The notes below the pieces were generated by a model. That model worked only from the letters and a program-made list of their open reading frames with translations. It made no database searches and was not told the DNA's origin. A DNA stretch of 64,000 bases from Neoscytalidium dimidiatum. Its lineage: Eukaryota; Ascomycota; Dothideomycetes; Botryosphaeriales; Botryosphaeriaceae. Location: NCBI GenBank assembly GCA_037367355.1, contig CM074695.1, positions 4,464,001-4,528,000 of the forward strand, read 5' to 3'. Below, one piece after another: positions 22,135 through 33,413 of the stretch. The translations under genes and the position numbers were made by a program. Positions within the stretch are counted from its first letter, which is position 1. The number at the start of each line of letters is the position of its first letter.

Positions 22135-24869
22135 ATCCCGCAGCATCGGGAGGCTGAAGCGTGGTTTGTCGATGCGGCGCAAAGTTACGGACTGCTTTTG
22201 AGTCAAGTCCTTGGTGGGCCCACACCATGGACTTCGGCCACTGTCTAAGGAGGCTGAGAAGTCCCTTAGCGGAATATGCGCTGGAACGAGCCATCCACAT
22301 TACGGATCGAATTGCGGAGGAAGAACAGCTACGGTCTTCAATGTCCGTCCAGATAATCGACAGGGAAGCGCCGGCCGGTCAGTCGAAGACACTTCGTCGG
22401 GTAGCCATAAAGATCATTTGCCGTCACTGGACTTTGTCATGTGGTAACTTGCAGCACCAGTCCCTCCAATCACCCTCGCAGCCTTTTATCTCTGCGATTT
22501 TAGAGGTGAACCGAAAGCATCCATGATCTCAGCATCCTCGTTCCGCCGGTCTTCTCGGCCTTCCCGGCTTTTCGGATGTATGGCGCTCAGTTGTGACGAG
22601 TGAGCCTTGTAGGTCTGCGGCATTTGTGAGGGGATCCTCTAAATCTCAGAGTGACAGCAGCCTTGGTGTTCGTGTAACGGGTCGTTGCATACTGCATAAG
22701 TCCGGAGCTTCTAGGAGCCATCAGCCGCTGCATACTGGACTTCGGGTTAAGGGATCGATATGACGGGATGGTTCAAGCATACCTCGCACTTCTAGTCTGA
22801 TGTGACGTGTCATGATGTCGGTATATTGGCGAAATATTTCAGGGGAGCCCCCCAGAGACAGACAAGTGTATAGACGAGATTAGAACCAGAAAACATGCAA
22901 GCATCATAAGGTGCGAGTCAGGCCCTTATAGGCACCAGAATTCCACTTTGCTCTCGCACGAGTAGTGATTAAAGCCGACCCTCTCTTCCGTGTCAGCCTA
23001 ATGGTGAAAGGGCGGAAGATAGCATGCAACTTCGTGTCCATGCAGAACCTACAAGGTTTCCATCATCCTATCAGTAAGAGAGATTGGCTGACAAGCGCTA
23101 GGATATGCCAACGCGCCTTGGATTTGCTGATGAAATTGGAATTCTGTCAGCACAGGCATGACATCCCGTCCCCCTCCAACAAATTTCTACGATATATTGA
23201 ACCGTCATACACTCTCTGCTACACCTAAAGCAAGCAGAGTGCGAATATTAATCGCGGGCTGAACAGTCCTCGGTTTGCACATTTGCCATATATAAGTAGA
23301 ATTGGGCTTGCGCGATCGTTGGCGAGAGTTGCCGCTGACGCACAAGTTGCAGGGAGATTGTGCGCCACACACACTGCACCGTGCCGCAAAAAGATGTGAT
23401 TTTCATCGTCGCGTTGCCTTTGATACTCGCTTCAAGTGAGCGGGGTCAGTCCAGCATTTGCCTCATCGGCTCGCTTCCCTGCACCCCACATGTGATCCCC
23501 ATGTCTGAGCCGCAAACTGTGATGAGCTAAGCAACGGTGAGCTGAGGACGCCGGCGCTACAAAGAGTTTAGTTCTGGTATCGGATAACACGGCATTATCC
23601 TGTCTTGCGCGATAGTAAACATGAAAAAGGATTCATTCGCCTTGGAATGACCGACCCCAGAAACAGGACGGAGCGGGCATGCTCTCCCGGGACTGACAGC
23701 CGGAGCATCCCGAGACATTCAGAATGCACGGGGACGTTTCCGCAAGCTGGAAATGGGTGTTCCGCGGGAGTACCGTCTGGAATGTGGGCCAAGAAGCTTG
23801 TTTGATCCTCGAACTAAGTGCGTTCTTGTGCATTCCTCGAGAATAAATTGGTTCGTGGGATAGTCAAGGCCTTATCAGGACAACAACCCTTGGAGAGTTC
23901 CTCGAGTTATTCGTTGGTCTAGTCATTCTTGGCGAAATGACAGGTAAGGCTGAAGATAGGACTTGTCAGCCATGTTGAACTATCAGCAGCAGAGCCCCGA
24001 TAGGGCATTGCCATAGCTGAAGCCTCAGAGGGAGTATTCGGAATTTTCCGTGCATCGGCGATACGAAGCGTTGGGAATTTGTTGGAGTTTTCCTCATGAA
24101 GAAATATCCACCAAGAGTCATTGGAATGCTGAACGCAGAACTACCCGAGCATGCAAAACGTACGCCTTCGGCAAGCCGTCACCAGCGCACCGGAAACGCT
24201 GCGACTACTTACCGCACCTTATCCGAATGAACGAATGGGAGGCGTGCCGTGCCTGGCTGGGAGTTGCTCCGACCGTTGGATGTCTCATTCCTTGTCTTTA
24301 TCTTTGCAGTAATTATCCCATGCTGAGAAACGGTAATGGAAGGGAAAGGCTATGCAAGAGAGGAGGGTTTTCCACCTCATTGGTCTATCAGAGGTAAGGA
24401 GACGGTCGATCATCTCGAGACGACCATGCGTATGGGGTGACAGCTGCTTGGAAGTGCAGAATGGGAAAGGATCCATTGATTAAAAGGCGTATCATTTTGC
24501 TCGCAGATAGGCATCCGTGAAGTTTCACCAATCCGAGAACGGCCGACGAATGAGAGCGATGAGTAAGGACTGTGGCCCGTTGCTTGGGGACTAAGGCACA
24601 ATAACCCTTGGCGGCATACCGTGTTCGGCACCTCAATGTTTGGCATTGATACGGCATATGTGAAAACCTGAAGATGCTGTGCCGCCCCTGTGACTTCTTG
24701 GAAACGTCGCAGTTCGCATCTCTGCGCGCCAAGTGTGTTAGTCCAGTCGTTTCCATCTCAACTCTTAGCTACTTTTGTTGTTGATGCTACGAAGCTCTTC
24801 CTTTCTAGCGGGTTCTGGCAGCCTTGACCTGAATTGTCTCTCGATGTGATTGGGCCGGAAATCGCAACA
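22135..24869. other. Divergent intergenic stretch; upstream exons of the C2H2 gene may lie at its left end
   Basis: No recognisable protein family is present. The left 400 bases on the minus strand contain protein-like fragments that may be 5' exons of the C2H2 gene. From about 22550 to 24800 the frames are short and unconvincing. The right end is the upstream region of the ketopantoate reductase-like gene. Confidence 0.45.
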
Positions 24870-26039
24870 ATGCCCACTCAAAAGCCCCTCGATATCTTGA
24901 TCTTTGGCACTGGAGGTGAGAACTTGTCAGGATATTTGAATCAATACTGATGATGGTCAAAAGCTGTCGGTTCCACGATTGGTTGGAGATTGGCGCAGAA
25001 TCCTCATACCAGGCTTTCTGTGGTCTGCCGCTCAAACTACGAGGCCGTCAAAAGACGTGGAATCCAATTGACAACCAAGATGTGGGGTCACGGCCAATTC
25101 ATGCCTCATCGCGTTGTTCGTTCACCGCGTGAGGCATCCGATATGACGTTCGATTACGTGGTCTGTGCCAACAAGGTCACTTCTTCCGATGGCCTTTCAT
25201 TCATTAAAGAGCTAGAGCCTGTCGTGTCTGCAAAGACGGCGCTCGTGTCCGCCCAGAACGGTGTTGGCGTAGAGGCTCCGTTGCGCCAGGCATTCCGGAA
25301 TAATACGATCCTGTCCGCTGTCTGCTACATCAGTTGTCTTCAGCCTGCTCCAGGTGTAATCCAGCAAGTTTCCAACCTAAGGCCTCACGCCTTTCATATC
25401 GGCATATATGACCCTCGACATGGTGAAGTCGCTGGAGTGGATGCCGTGAAAATGGAGAATTTTGTAGCCCTGGATACCAAGTTCAAGCAGATCAGTGATG
25501 CGCAGGCCGAACGCTGGACCAAACAAATCTTCAATGGAGCCTGGAATCCGATGACAGCAATCTCTGGGCTTGAGACACATCCACTTCTTGATTCTTCATA
25601 TTTGCAAACAGTGCGGCAGCTTGCAAACGAGATGTATGAGGTTGCTATCAAACTTGGAGTCTCACTCTCGGATGATCTTCCGGCGCAGACGATTGAACTT
25701 GCGAAGGTCAATCCTTCGCTAGCGCCGTCAATGCTGCAAGACGCGAGGAAGAAAAGACCAATGGAGATCGAATCCCTATGCGGTAAGGAAAGATCTTCTG
25801 GCTTGTTGACGGTACAACTGACACTCGTGATAGGGAACATCTGCAGATTGGCGGACCAGATAGGTGTTCCTGTGCCGACCATCAAGCTCGTCTACCACAC
25901 GCTTTTGGAGATGAACAGGCGAATCATGGCTCCAACAGTGCCCGTGGTGTCCCGAAAAGAGCATGTTGTCAAGCGCAGCCGAAGCGTACCTCAAGAACTT
26001 GGCGTTCAAAGGGGCATCGAAGCAGCAGCTGCTTGTTAG
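24870..26039 (+). CDS. Ketopantoate reductase-like NADPH-dependent oxidoreductase (ApbA/PanE family)
   Basis: Three exons: 24870-24915, 24964-25782 and 25834-26039, giving 356 aa. The N-terminus carries the dinucleotide-binding loop LIFGTGGAVGS (residues 10-20) in a Rossmann fold, split by intron 1 within the glycine motif. TALVSAQNGVG matches the family's nucleotide/substrate loop. The catalytic region is present as K-x3-N-x3-N (KQIFNGAWN, in the helical C-terminal domain). The C-terminal domain follows family architecture (LANEMYEVAIKLGV; PMEIESLCGNICRLADQIGVPVP). Known activity: NADPH reduction of 2-dehydropantoate to pantoate for vitamin B5 and CoA. Fungal genomes often carry several paralogues, some linked to secondary-metabolite loci, so pantothenate synthesis is not assured here. 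It is convergent with the NRPS-like gene, 0.9 kb away, whose carrier domain needs CoA-derived phosphopantetheine. The basic tail after residue 325 is unusual. Confidence 0.9.
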
Positions 26040-26934
26040 TGTTACGTTCAAGACACCTTTCTCCGAGGAGCATGGTCTCGAGAGTAGAAACCTTCGTTTT
26101 ATCCGTCAAAATTGGTAATTTCGCAGGGCGGGGTGCCAAATATTTCTTTTGTTTTCTCCTTCGTGTGGTGATACGCGACGTAATGATATGAGGAGAGGAA
26201 GCCATCAGACAGCTGGAATGGTCGGTGCTGGAAGTTCAGGTTTTCATGGATATTTCGGTTCTCGATGATGGTAGACATTTGGGAATAGATTTCAATTGGA
26301 TTTGATCAAATCATAACGTGGGAAGCCGATACTGCAAGCCCGATGCGAAACGAGAGCGGTGTGCTGTGTGGACGTGAGCTAGTAACATAAGCATTGACAG
26401 TGCCGCAAGGTACACAGCAAGACTAGTCCACTGTAGGCTAGAGATCGAATTGGGGCCTTGAAGGCAAACAGGCGAATGGGCGGATGAAGAAGCCACAGCA
26501 TGACACGAAGCAAACGCATGCAACCAGCTCGCTTGACGCGTCTCAGCTCGGACGTTTCACTGTTCCGTTCGGCTTTTTCCTTCCGAATACCGCCATCCCT
26601 CGCAATACTCCCAACTCATTTGACTTCGCTTGAATCGACGAATGTTGAGTGCTTTTCATGTCATTCTGGTTCAATGAAGCTCTCGCCATCAAACTAGTGT
26701 TCTTCCAGCCTTCAAAAATTGACGATTTCGCTCGAGATGGCTTATAATCGATGAGCTCATATGAACTTATTATTATGGATTACGCAAGACCGGTATTGTT
26801 TCTTTCTTCTCTCTAATACAGTAAATTACACCCACAGGAAATCTCATTAAACCATTACGCCAAGGTCCGAAAGATAAGTTTGAAGTCAAGAGGAGAACGA
26901 AATCAAAGGACCTGCTCCAACGGATACAAGAGGC
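26040..26934. other. Convergent intergenic stretch
   Basis: About 0.9 kb between the convergent ketopantoate reductase-like and NRPS-like genes. It holds both 3' untranslated regions; the segment 26740-26930 is AT-rich. No gene, RNA or repeat was recognised. Confidence 0.5.
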
Positions 26935-29900
26935 TCAAATACCCCTGGACTCAAGTGCCTTATTCAGCGCCGTCTGGAAGACGTCAATGTTCTCCGGCCT
27001 GAGTATAGTAAAATGGGTACCTCGCACACGGTGGTACCGAAGCATTCCTTCAGAGTCTTCCTTATCAACGTCACTTTGCTGCGCATCTGTCACGTGGTTC
27101 TTCCACTTAGCCAACCAGTCATGGCGCCACTGTTCGTCCGAGCACTTATACTGCGGCAACGGCGGCACCCAGAAGAGGTCATACTTCGAAATTCTCCCTC
27201 TAGGAACGTATGAACGGGTGATATCCTGCATATTCTTGTTGATGCGTTGCCATGTCTCCACCTTCGGAATTGTGAGATCGAGATTCTCAAGGGTTCCGTC
27301 GGGAAAACGGGCAAAGATGGCCTGGGTAAATTTCTCGTCCGGAATGTCGTCCATTTCCTCTTCCCACTTTAACGCTGTCTCAAAATCCAAGAGCTGGAAG
27401 AAATGCAGCAGGTCGATGATGAAATTGCGTTGCTTCTCGCGCACTTGGATCCGGGTCAGGTCTGCAGGGTTGTCAATGCCGCCACAAAACATCACCTTCT
27501 CGCCTGCTGCTTCAAGTCTCTTTCCAAGTTCAAATGCCAGCATACCTCCGAAGCAGAGGCCAAGAAGAGCATATGGACCCTTTGGTTGATGTTGCTTGAT
27601 ACCGGCAATGTAGATGTCGAGCATCTCGTCGATGGTCTCAAACGGTGTCTCGTTCTTATGGAAACCACGGACGCGAAGTGCGAATATGGGACGGTCCGGG
27701 ACATACTTTAGCAGCCCCAGCCAGGTCAAGAACTCGCCGCCTCCCGGGTGGCACAGGATGAGCGGAGTCTTCGAACCTGTAGAAACGAGCGGCACAATCG
27801 GATCGTACTCAGTTGTCGTTGTCCCAAGAGAGAGGAGCATAACGTCAATGTCCCCGATTGTCCGGCAAGAAAGGAGAAGTGACATGGATATCGGATCGTC
27901 ACAATCAAGCATCTTCTCAAGAGATGATTTGACTCGCAGGTAGCCCAGACTGTCGATGTTCAAGTCGGCAATGGCCATCTCCAGGTGCAGCTGAGAATGT
28001 TTCAATCTAGTCTCCTCACACAACGCGTCCGCCAAGACCTTCTGGAGTGGTGTGCTGAGTTTCGTCCCCTGCTGAGTACTCGGTTCGGGCATGCGGTCTA
28101 AGAGCTTGAACTCGTCGAAGTGGCCGGCTTGGAAGGATTTCTTCAGTTTCGCACGCGAGAGTTTACCGATGGTTGATTTCGGCAGCTTCTGCCTTGGCAG
28201 GGGAATCACCATTGCCGGCCGCTTGCGACAGAAACGAATAGCGGCCTCGTTGATCTGGGCCACGGTTTCACGGAGAGCGCTTGAATCATTGACGGCGTCA
28301 TTCACCGGGTTGAAGAGGATGACAATATCCTCGCTGTCCGCTTTGGCATCCTCTGTCCAAATCGAGAACGACGCGGTATAACTCTTGTTCAGTCCCGGGA
28401 TATTTGCTGTCTCGATGGCATGCTCAAGTTCGAAGGAAGAGTAATTTTGCCCGTTGATGATGAGGATCTCCTTGGACCGGCCGACAATGCGCAGATTTCC
28501 TTGGTCATCGAGCATTCCAAGATCACCCGTGTCGAACCAACCATCGGATGTCATACAAGCCCTAGTAGCGGATTCGTTGTTGAAGTAGCGTTTGAAGATC
28601 AGTGCGCCTCTAATATGGATGGCACCGGATTCGCCCCGTCGAACTTGCTTGCCATTCTTATTCACAAGCCGGAGCTCATGTTGCGGTAGGTGTTTTCCTG
28701 CGGATGCAAAGAGGTATTTTCGCTTCACATCATACCCGGGAGATTCCAGATTGTAGAAGAGTGCCGAGCAAGTCTGCGTTGTCATCAGCGACTTTATGCT
28801 CGGAAGTACAAGCGGATAGGAGATGACTCACCTCACTCAAGCCATAGCTTGCCTTGATGCTACATTTCGGCGCGCCATACTCTGTCAAGACTTTCTCTGC
28901 CTCATTCAATGTCGCAGTCTTGTTTGCTTCGCCGCCGCACATGATGACACGCAACTCGCTGAAGTCTAGTCTCATCCGCTTTTTCTCAAACTCATCCATC
29001 TCGTTGAAGGCACGAGTCGCAGCGGCAACAAAGAAGTTCGGCGCAAAACTGTACGAGATCCGGTTGTCGCTGAGGACTTTCCAGAATCGAACCGGTTTCC
29101 TGACAAAGTCGATTGCTGGAACCATGACCTGGTTAGCGCCGGCATAGACCGCGTGCAAGTGGTTCTCGCAGAGTGCAGCGCTGTGATCAAAGCCTGTCAA
29201 AATTTATCAGTTGAGTGCATTCGAGTTTCATTTAGATTCTGGTTACACTTACTGACCCAAGACATGAATGTCTTAGTTGAATCCATCTGATGGAATGCGC
29301 TCTTCAGCTTGCTGGAGCACACCAGTTGCGTGTGGGTGTATTCCACTCCTTTTGAGAACCCAGTGCTGCCGCTGGTGAACAAGATTGTTGCAAGCTCGTC
29401 TTCGTGACCAATGGCTTCATCAACTACCTCCATACCATAGCCCTCCTCCACCTTAGTCGTGGTAACTGTCTGTATCGTTACGGTCGTCATGGAAGGCACT
29501 AGTCTGAAAGGACCGCTGAGTTGCTTCGTTGTAAGGATAGTCGGGCCTTTGAAAAGCTTGTTGACGTTGTCCAACTCGCCGGCGAGCGTGACTGCATTAC
29601 TGGATAACGGGGAGAGTAAAGCTGGCACACCACCCGCTGCAACAACCGACCAAAACCACACCGTGTTATCCCGGTGCGTTTCGAAGTATAGCACTACACG
29701 CTTTTGCGGTGAAACAGTGCCATGTGCCCTGAGTTTGGCAGCATTGGTCTGTACATGTCAGCAACTCCCATGATGGATCGGATATTGCGAATCTTACGGT
29801 GACCTCCCTCAGAAGCTCCGCATATGTCACGAAGTCGGATCTCTGATCCCAACCTTGGTCCTTGAACGCAATTCCGTGGTTCGGCCACAATCTCGCTGCA

Positions 29901-30022
29901 CGCTCCAACAGGCCCAGCAATGTCTTCGGATCCTCGCCAAGTTTCTTCGATGCCGCGCCCTTCGTATCCCAGAGGAAAGGCGCGACATGGGAGTAAAGCA
30001 GAAATACTAATGAAGTAATCAT
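26935..30022 (-). CDS. NRPS-like enzyme: adenylation, carrier and thioesterase domains (A-T-TE)
   Basis: Four exons: 29798-30022, 29253-29748, 28832-29193 and 26935-28773, giving 973 aa. Adenylation motifs occur in order: TSGSTGFSKGV (A3), ASYGLSET split by an intron (A5), DGWFDTGDLG (A7), the GRSKEILIINGQNY region (A8) and PKSTIGKLSR with the catalytic Lys (A10). The carrier domain has IDSLGYL, with phosphopantetheine Ser near residue 636. The C-terminal alpha/beta-hydrolase thioesterase has oxyanion-side LCHPGGG, nucleophile elbow GLCFGG and a C-terminal His (GTHFTI). There is no condensation domain, so it is an NRPS-like enzyme of the type that activates an aryl, alpha-keto or other carboxylic acid and releases it as an acid, ester or dimer. 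The nucleophile position holds Cys (about residue 768) instead of the usual Ser. The first in-frame ATG is 30022; an extra 5' exon cannot be excluded. Product unknown. Confidence 0.88.
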
Positions 30023-31627
30023 CTTTGCGGCAACAAGCACCTTCAAACGTTCACTGGCCCTCAGCTGGAGATTTTGTCACCATTAGAGCCAGGGAAATAT
30101 ATCTGAAGACCTCGTTGGCAATTCAGGAGGCTGTACGGCGGCGTGACTTGCAAAACAATCCATTTTCGGTAACCCGCCAAGCCGGAAAGGGTGCGCTGCG
30201 ACTTCGTGGCATTCTGCTGAAATGACTTCAATTTTGCTGCACCCGCCACCTGTATTGCCCAACTGTCATAGATAGTGCTATGTGCAAGAAGGTCGTTGTC
30301 AGAATCAGAACAATGCTGTCCCAGCATGTTTGGAACATTCCGCGGCTATCACTTGTCGTCGAGTGCGGAATGGCAGGGATGATTGCGTGAAGATTCGAGA
30401 TACCGGCGTCAGAAATGCAAGGGACGCAAAAAGACTCGGGCGCATGAAGAATTACTTAAATAAACCGCTGAATGAACGTACGTGGGGTTCTGATGACACA
30501 AGCAGGAAAAAGGCTTGGGTGTTGCGAGCTCTGCAGGGCGGAGCAACACCGAAAACTTTCGTGTGTGACAATCGGCTCGATATGCAACAGTGCCATGAAC
30601 GGCGTTCCCGGACGTGGGGGCTTGTTCGACCCCACACTCTCGTCGCCACAGGCACGAAGTTTTTCTATTACTCATGAGCCCGTCTTTCTGGGAGCAGGAA
30701 GGCTCGGCCCGCAGGAGCTGACTTGGGAACGCGACGCATTCTTCTTCTGTCTTGGGAGCCGGCGGAAGAGATTCTGGTGACCTACAAGCTCCTCCTTTCG
30801 GACGTTTCGTCGGCCTCAGCGTTCGGTTGATTGCTATGTGGATTGTAGGAAGCAGCCAGTAGCGATCCTCAACTCGAGTGCTCCCTAAGCATCAATTCTC
30901 CATTGCAAACCGTTCGTCACCGTTTATCTGACCCAGTAGGGTACAGTTGCAGATACCTACGAAAGTTAAATGGCTGAAGCATCGTCGCAGATAGCGCTAT
31001 TATTTGCCTTCGTTCCATTATTTTTATTTTTATTTTTCAAATCTTCTTTCCTTCGATGGTCCAATTGCTGTATGAATAGCTGCACTTGACTCTCGCTCAC
31101 TTGCCTTTCGAAGGCAACGAAAGCCGTGCAAGTTGGCCACGGCACAGCCCGCACTTGTTCGAGAACGAGAACCGGAAACAAACTGATCCTGGAAGCGCCA
31201 CAAAACCAGCGATTTTAGTTGTTGACGCGTTTCAGATGCGTAACTCCCTTACAAGTTTCGGGTATCGCATTGCTGGCCGGGTGCTTTTGATCAACACGAT
31301 GTGCATCAACGGTTCCGAAAACGGCATTCAACGTGATGATAGTTTCCGAATAGATAGCGTGTTAGCTATACCGTGCCCGATTTTCCTCCGGCGTTCAAGC
31401 CGGTTGGCCCATCCCCTGTCTGTACGAAACTGGAATTGTTGTAGCCCATTTTTGCCACCCCCACTTGCAGGCTTCTACCTTCTACAAGAGGACTTCGAGA
31501 ACTTCAAAGGCCGTTATATTCCGCTAGCTTATAGTTCAGCCTTATCGTCATCTGTATTGTAGTTCTATCTTTATTTCATCACCTGCCCATATGCAATTCG
31601 ATCTTCTTTTCATCAAAGACGTCAAAC
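30023..31627. other. Divergent intergenic region upstream of the NRPS-like gene
   Basis: About 1.6 kb between the NRPS-like gene (minus) and the 31628 gene (plus). Frames are short and overlap on both strands. A TTTTTA-type run (CATTATTTTTATTTTTATTTTTC) lies at about 31015-31038. No conserved regulatory element could be assigned by eye. Confidence 0.45.
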
Positions 31628-32943
31628 ATGTCGTCCAGTACGCCAGGAAGCAAGAGACGCTCTCGGTACAGCAAAGATTCATTCTGTCTCTGCGAAACAG
31701 CGTCGCGGACCAAACCTTGCCTCGTCTGCTCATTCTCGTTTAAGCCCAATTGGGCGCCATTAGCTCTAGACCTCTTCCCCACCAAGCAAATCAAATATGT
31801 TCTCCCAGAAATCATATTGTACATCGCAGACCACGGCGTCGAATGTACAGCTCCTCTCCATCCAGAAAACTTAGCATGGCTCGGGACCATGGAAGCCGGA
31901 GGCAGCGGCTGCGCCGGCGAGGTACGTGATCGCATTTTCCCGTCCAACCCCAAGAATTTTTTTTTTTATTATCTGTGGAAACCGGTAGGAACACCCCCTC
32001 AAAACGCGCTGTTGCTGAAACGGACTGCGAACAGCAAGCCGTCGAGATCGGCAAGTTCTTCGAGCACGTGCAGATCTACTGCTGGGTCAAGACGTACCCG
32101 TTCTGGTTCGACGACGGGCAGTGGGCGATGCGCGTCGACTTCTTCGGCGGCGCCGGCTGGGCCGACTCCTTCCTCGTCGTCACCTGCCGCGAGCACCCCG
32201 GCCGCGGGACCGGCCCCGCCCGCTTCTTCGAGTTCCGCGCCTTCTGCGAGGTCGCGGATCTGCCGCCCGTCGCGGATGAGGCGAGGTCGGGCAGGCCGAG
32301 GTTCAAAGGGCTGATTAGGAGGGATATCAGGAGCGATCGGCCGGTGAAGGAGGATTTCGTGGGGCCTGTGAGGCAGCCGGGCAGGCTGGTGGAGTGCCCG
32401 GTGCGTGGTCCGCAGAAGGGGCGGAGGAGCAGGTGGGAGGAGGTGCCGCGGGCTGTGCGAAGGACGCGGAATGTGGCCGCTGTGAAGGCGGCGAAGAGGA
32501 GCTCGGTGTCGTCGATTACGAAGACCCAGAGGAGATCGTCAGGGCTGCATTCTCCGGGGCTTCAGAAGGAGCTGCAGTGCGCTCGGTGGGCTGAGGCTGT
32601 GCTGTTGGATGCGGAGTCTGATGAGGAGGGGTGTGGAGAGACGCAACATCAGTCTTTCAGGTCTCCGCGAAAGAGAACGGAATTTACGCCTAGAAGAGAA
32701 ACTACTACGCAAAAAGAAAGGCGTGGGGGAAACGAAGAGAGTTCCAAAGATGGTGCAGCAGAGCGGAAAGTACGGATGTTGGAGAAGCAGTTGGCGGAAG
32801 AACGGCATAAAAACAAGGTCCTGGAGGCATCAAATCGTATTCTGGATGCAAGAGTAGAGCAATTGGAAAGAAAGCTGATGGCAGTCAGTGCTGCTAAGGA
32901 CTACATGAACATGGCGCAGGACACGGGCAAATTGAAGTGGTAA
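31628..32943 (+). CDS. Unknown protein with conserved W-R-D-F motif and C-terminal coiled coil (array gene 1)
   Basis: Two exons, 31628-31921 and 32035-32943, give 400 aa. The intron (113 nt, GTACGT to AACAG) removes a poly-T tract. The N-terminus is basic with a Cys cluster (CLCETASRTKPCLVC). Residues 113-135 carry Y-x-W-x-K-x2-P-x-W-x5-W-x2-R-x-D-x-F, repeated with identical spacing in the next gene downstream. A basic, Arg-rich low-complexity region follows, and the last 60 residues form a coiled coil (RMLEKQLAEERHKNKVLEAS and on). A GTAAGT overlapping the stop region at 32940, with a CTGACAG acceptor near 32984, could splice out the stop and add a short alternative C-terminus. No known family recognised; no catalytic motif seen. 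Confidence 0.6.
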
Positions 32944-33413
32944 GTCTTGACGAAAAATCAAATGATGCTGGGTCTGGACTGACAGCGCTAGGCATACAGG
33001 AAGACAGCAATGGTATCTGCGGCTTTGAATCCAAGTCTCAGTAAATATTGGACGGACGCTTTCAAGAAAGCAGGAACGCAGAGGGAGATACTTGACGCTT
33101 TAGTTTGATCATGCAAGTCTTCGCTAAGGAGAGCGATCCCTGCATTGGAGAAGAATATCTGAATATTGAGCCTGACCAATCATTTCACTTTTCTTGAGCT
33201 GATGTCTGCGCTGGGCTTGGTTTTTTTTTTTTTTTTAATGCGTGACTTCCTAGTTGGTTGGGAGGAGGGCTGTGCGCCCTAAATCGTCAGACTTAGATAT
33301 TCTTCAACGGCTGTCAACAGCCTCTCCCCAACCACCACACTTCCTTCCCACTCCGTCTTTCCTCGTCTTCGTCAAATTCGATCAAAGCAATCGCGCTCTC
33401 TCTGACTGTCGTC

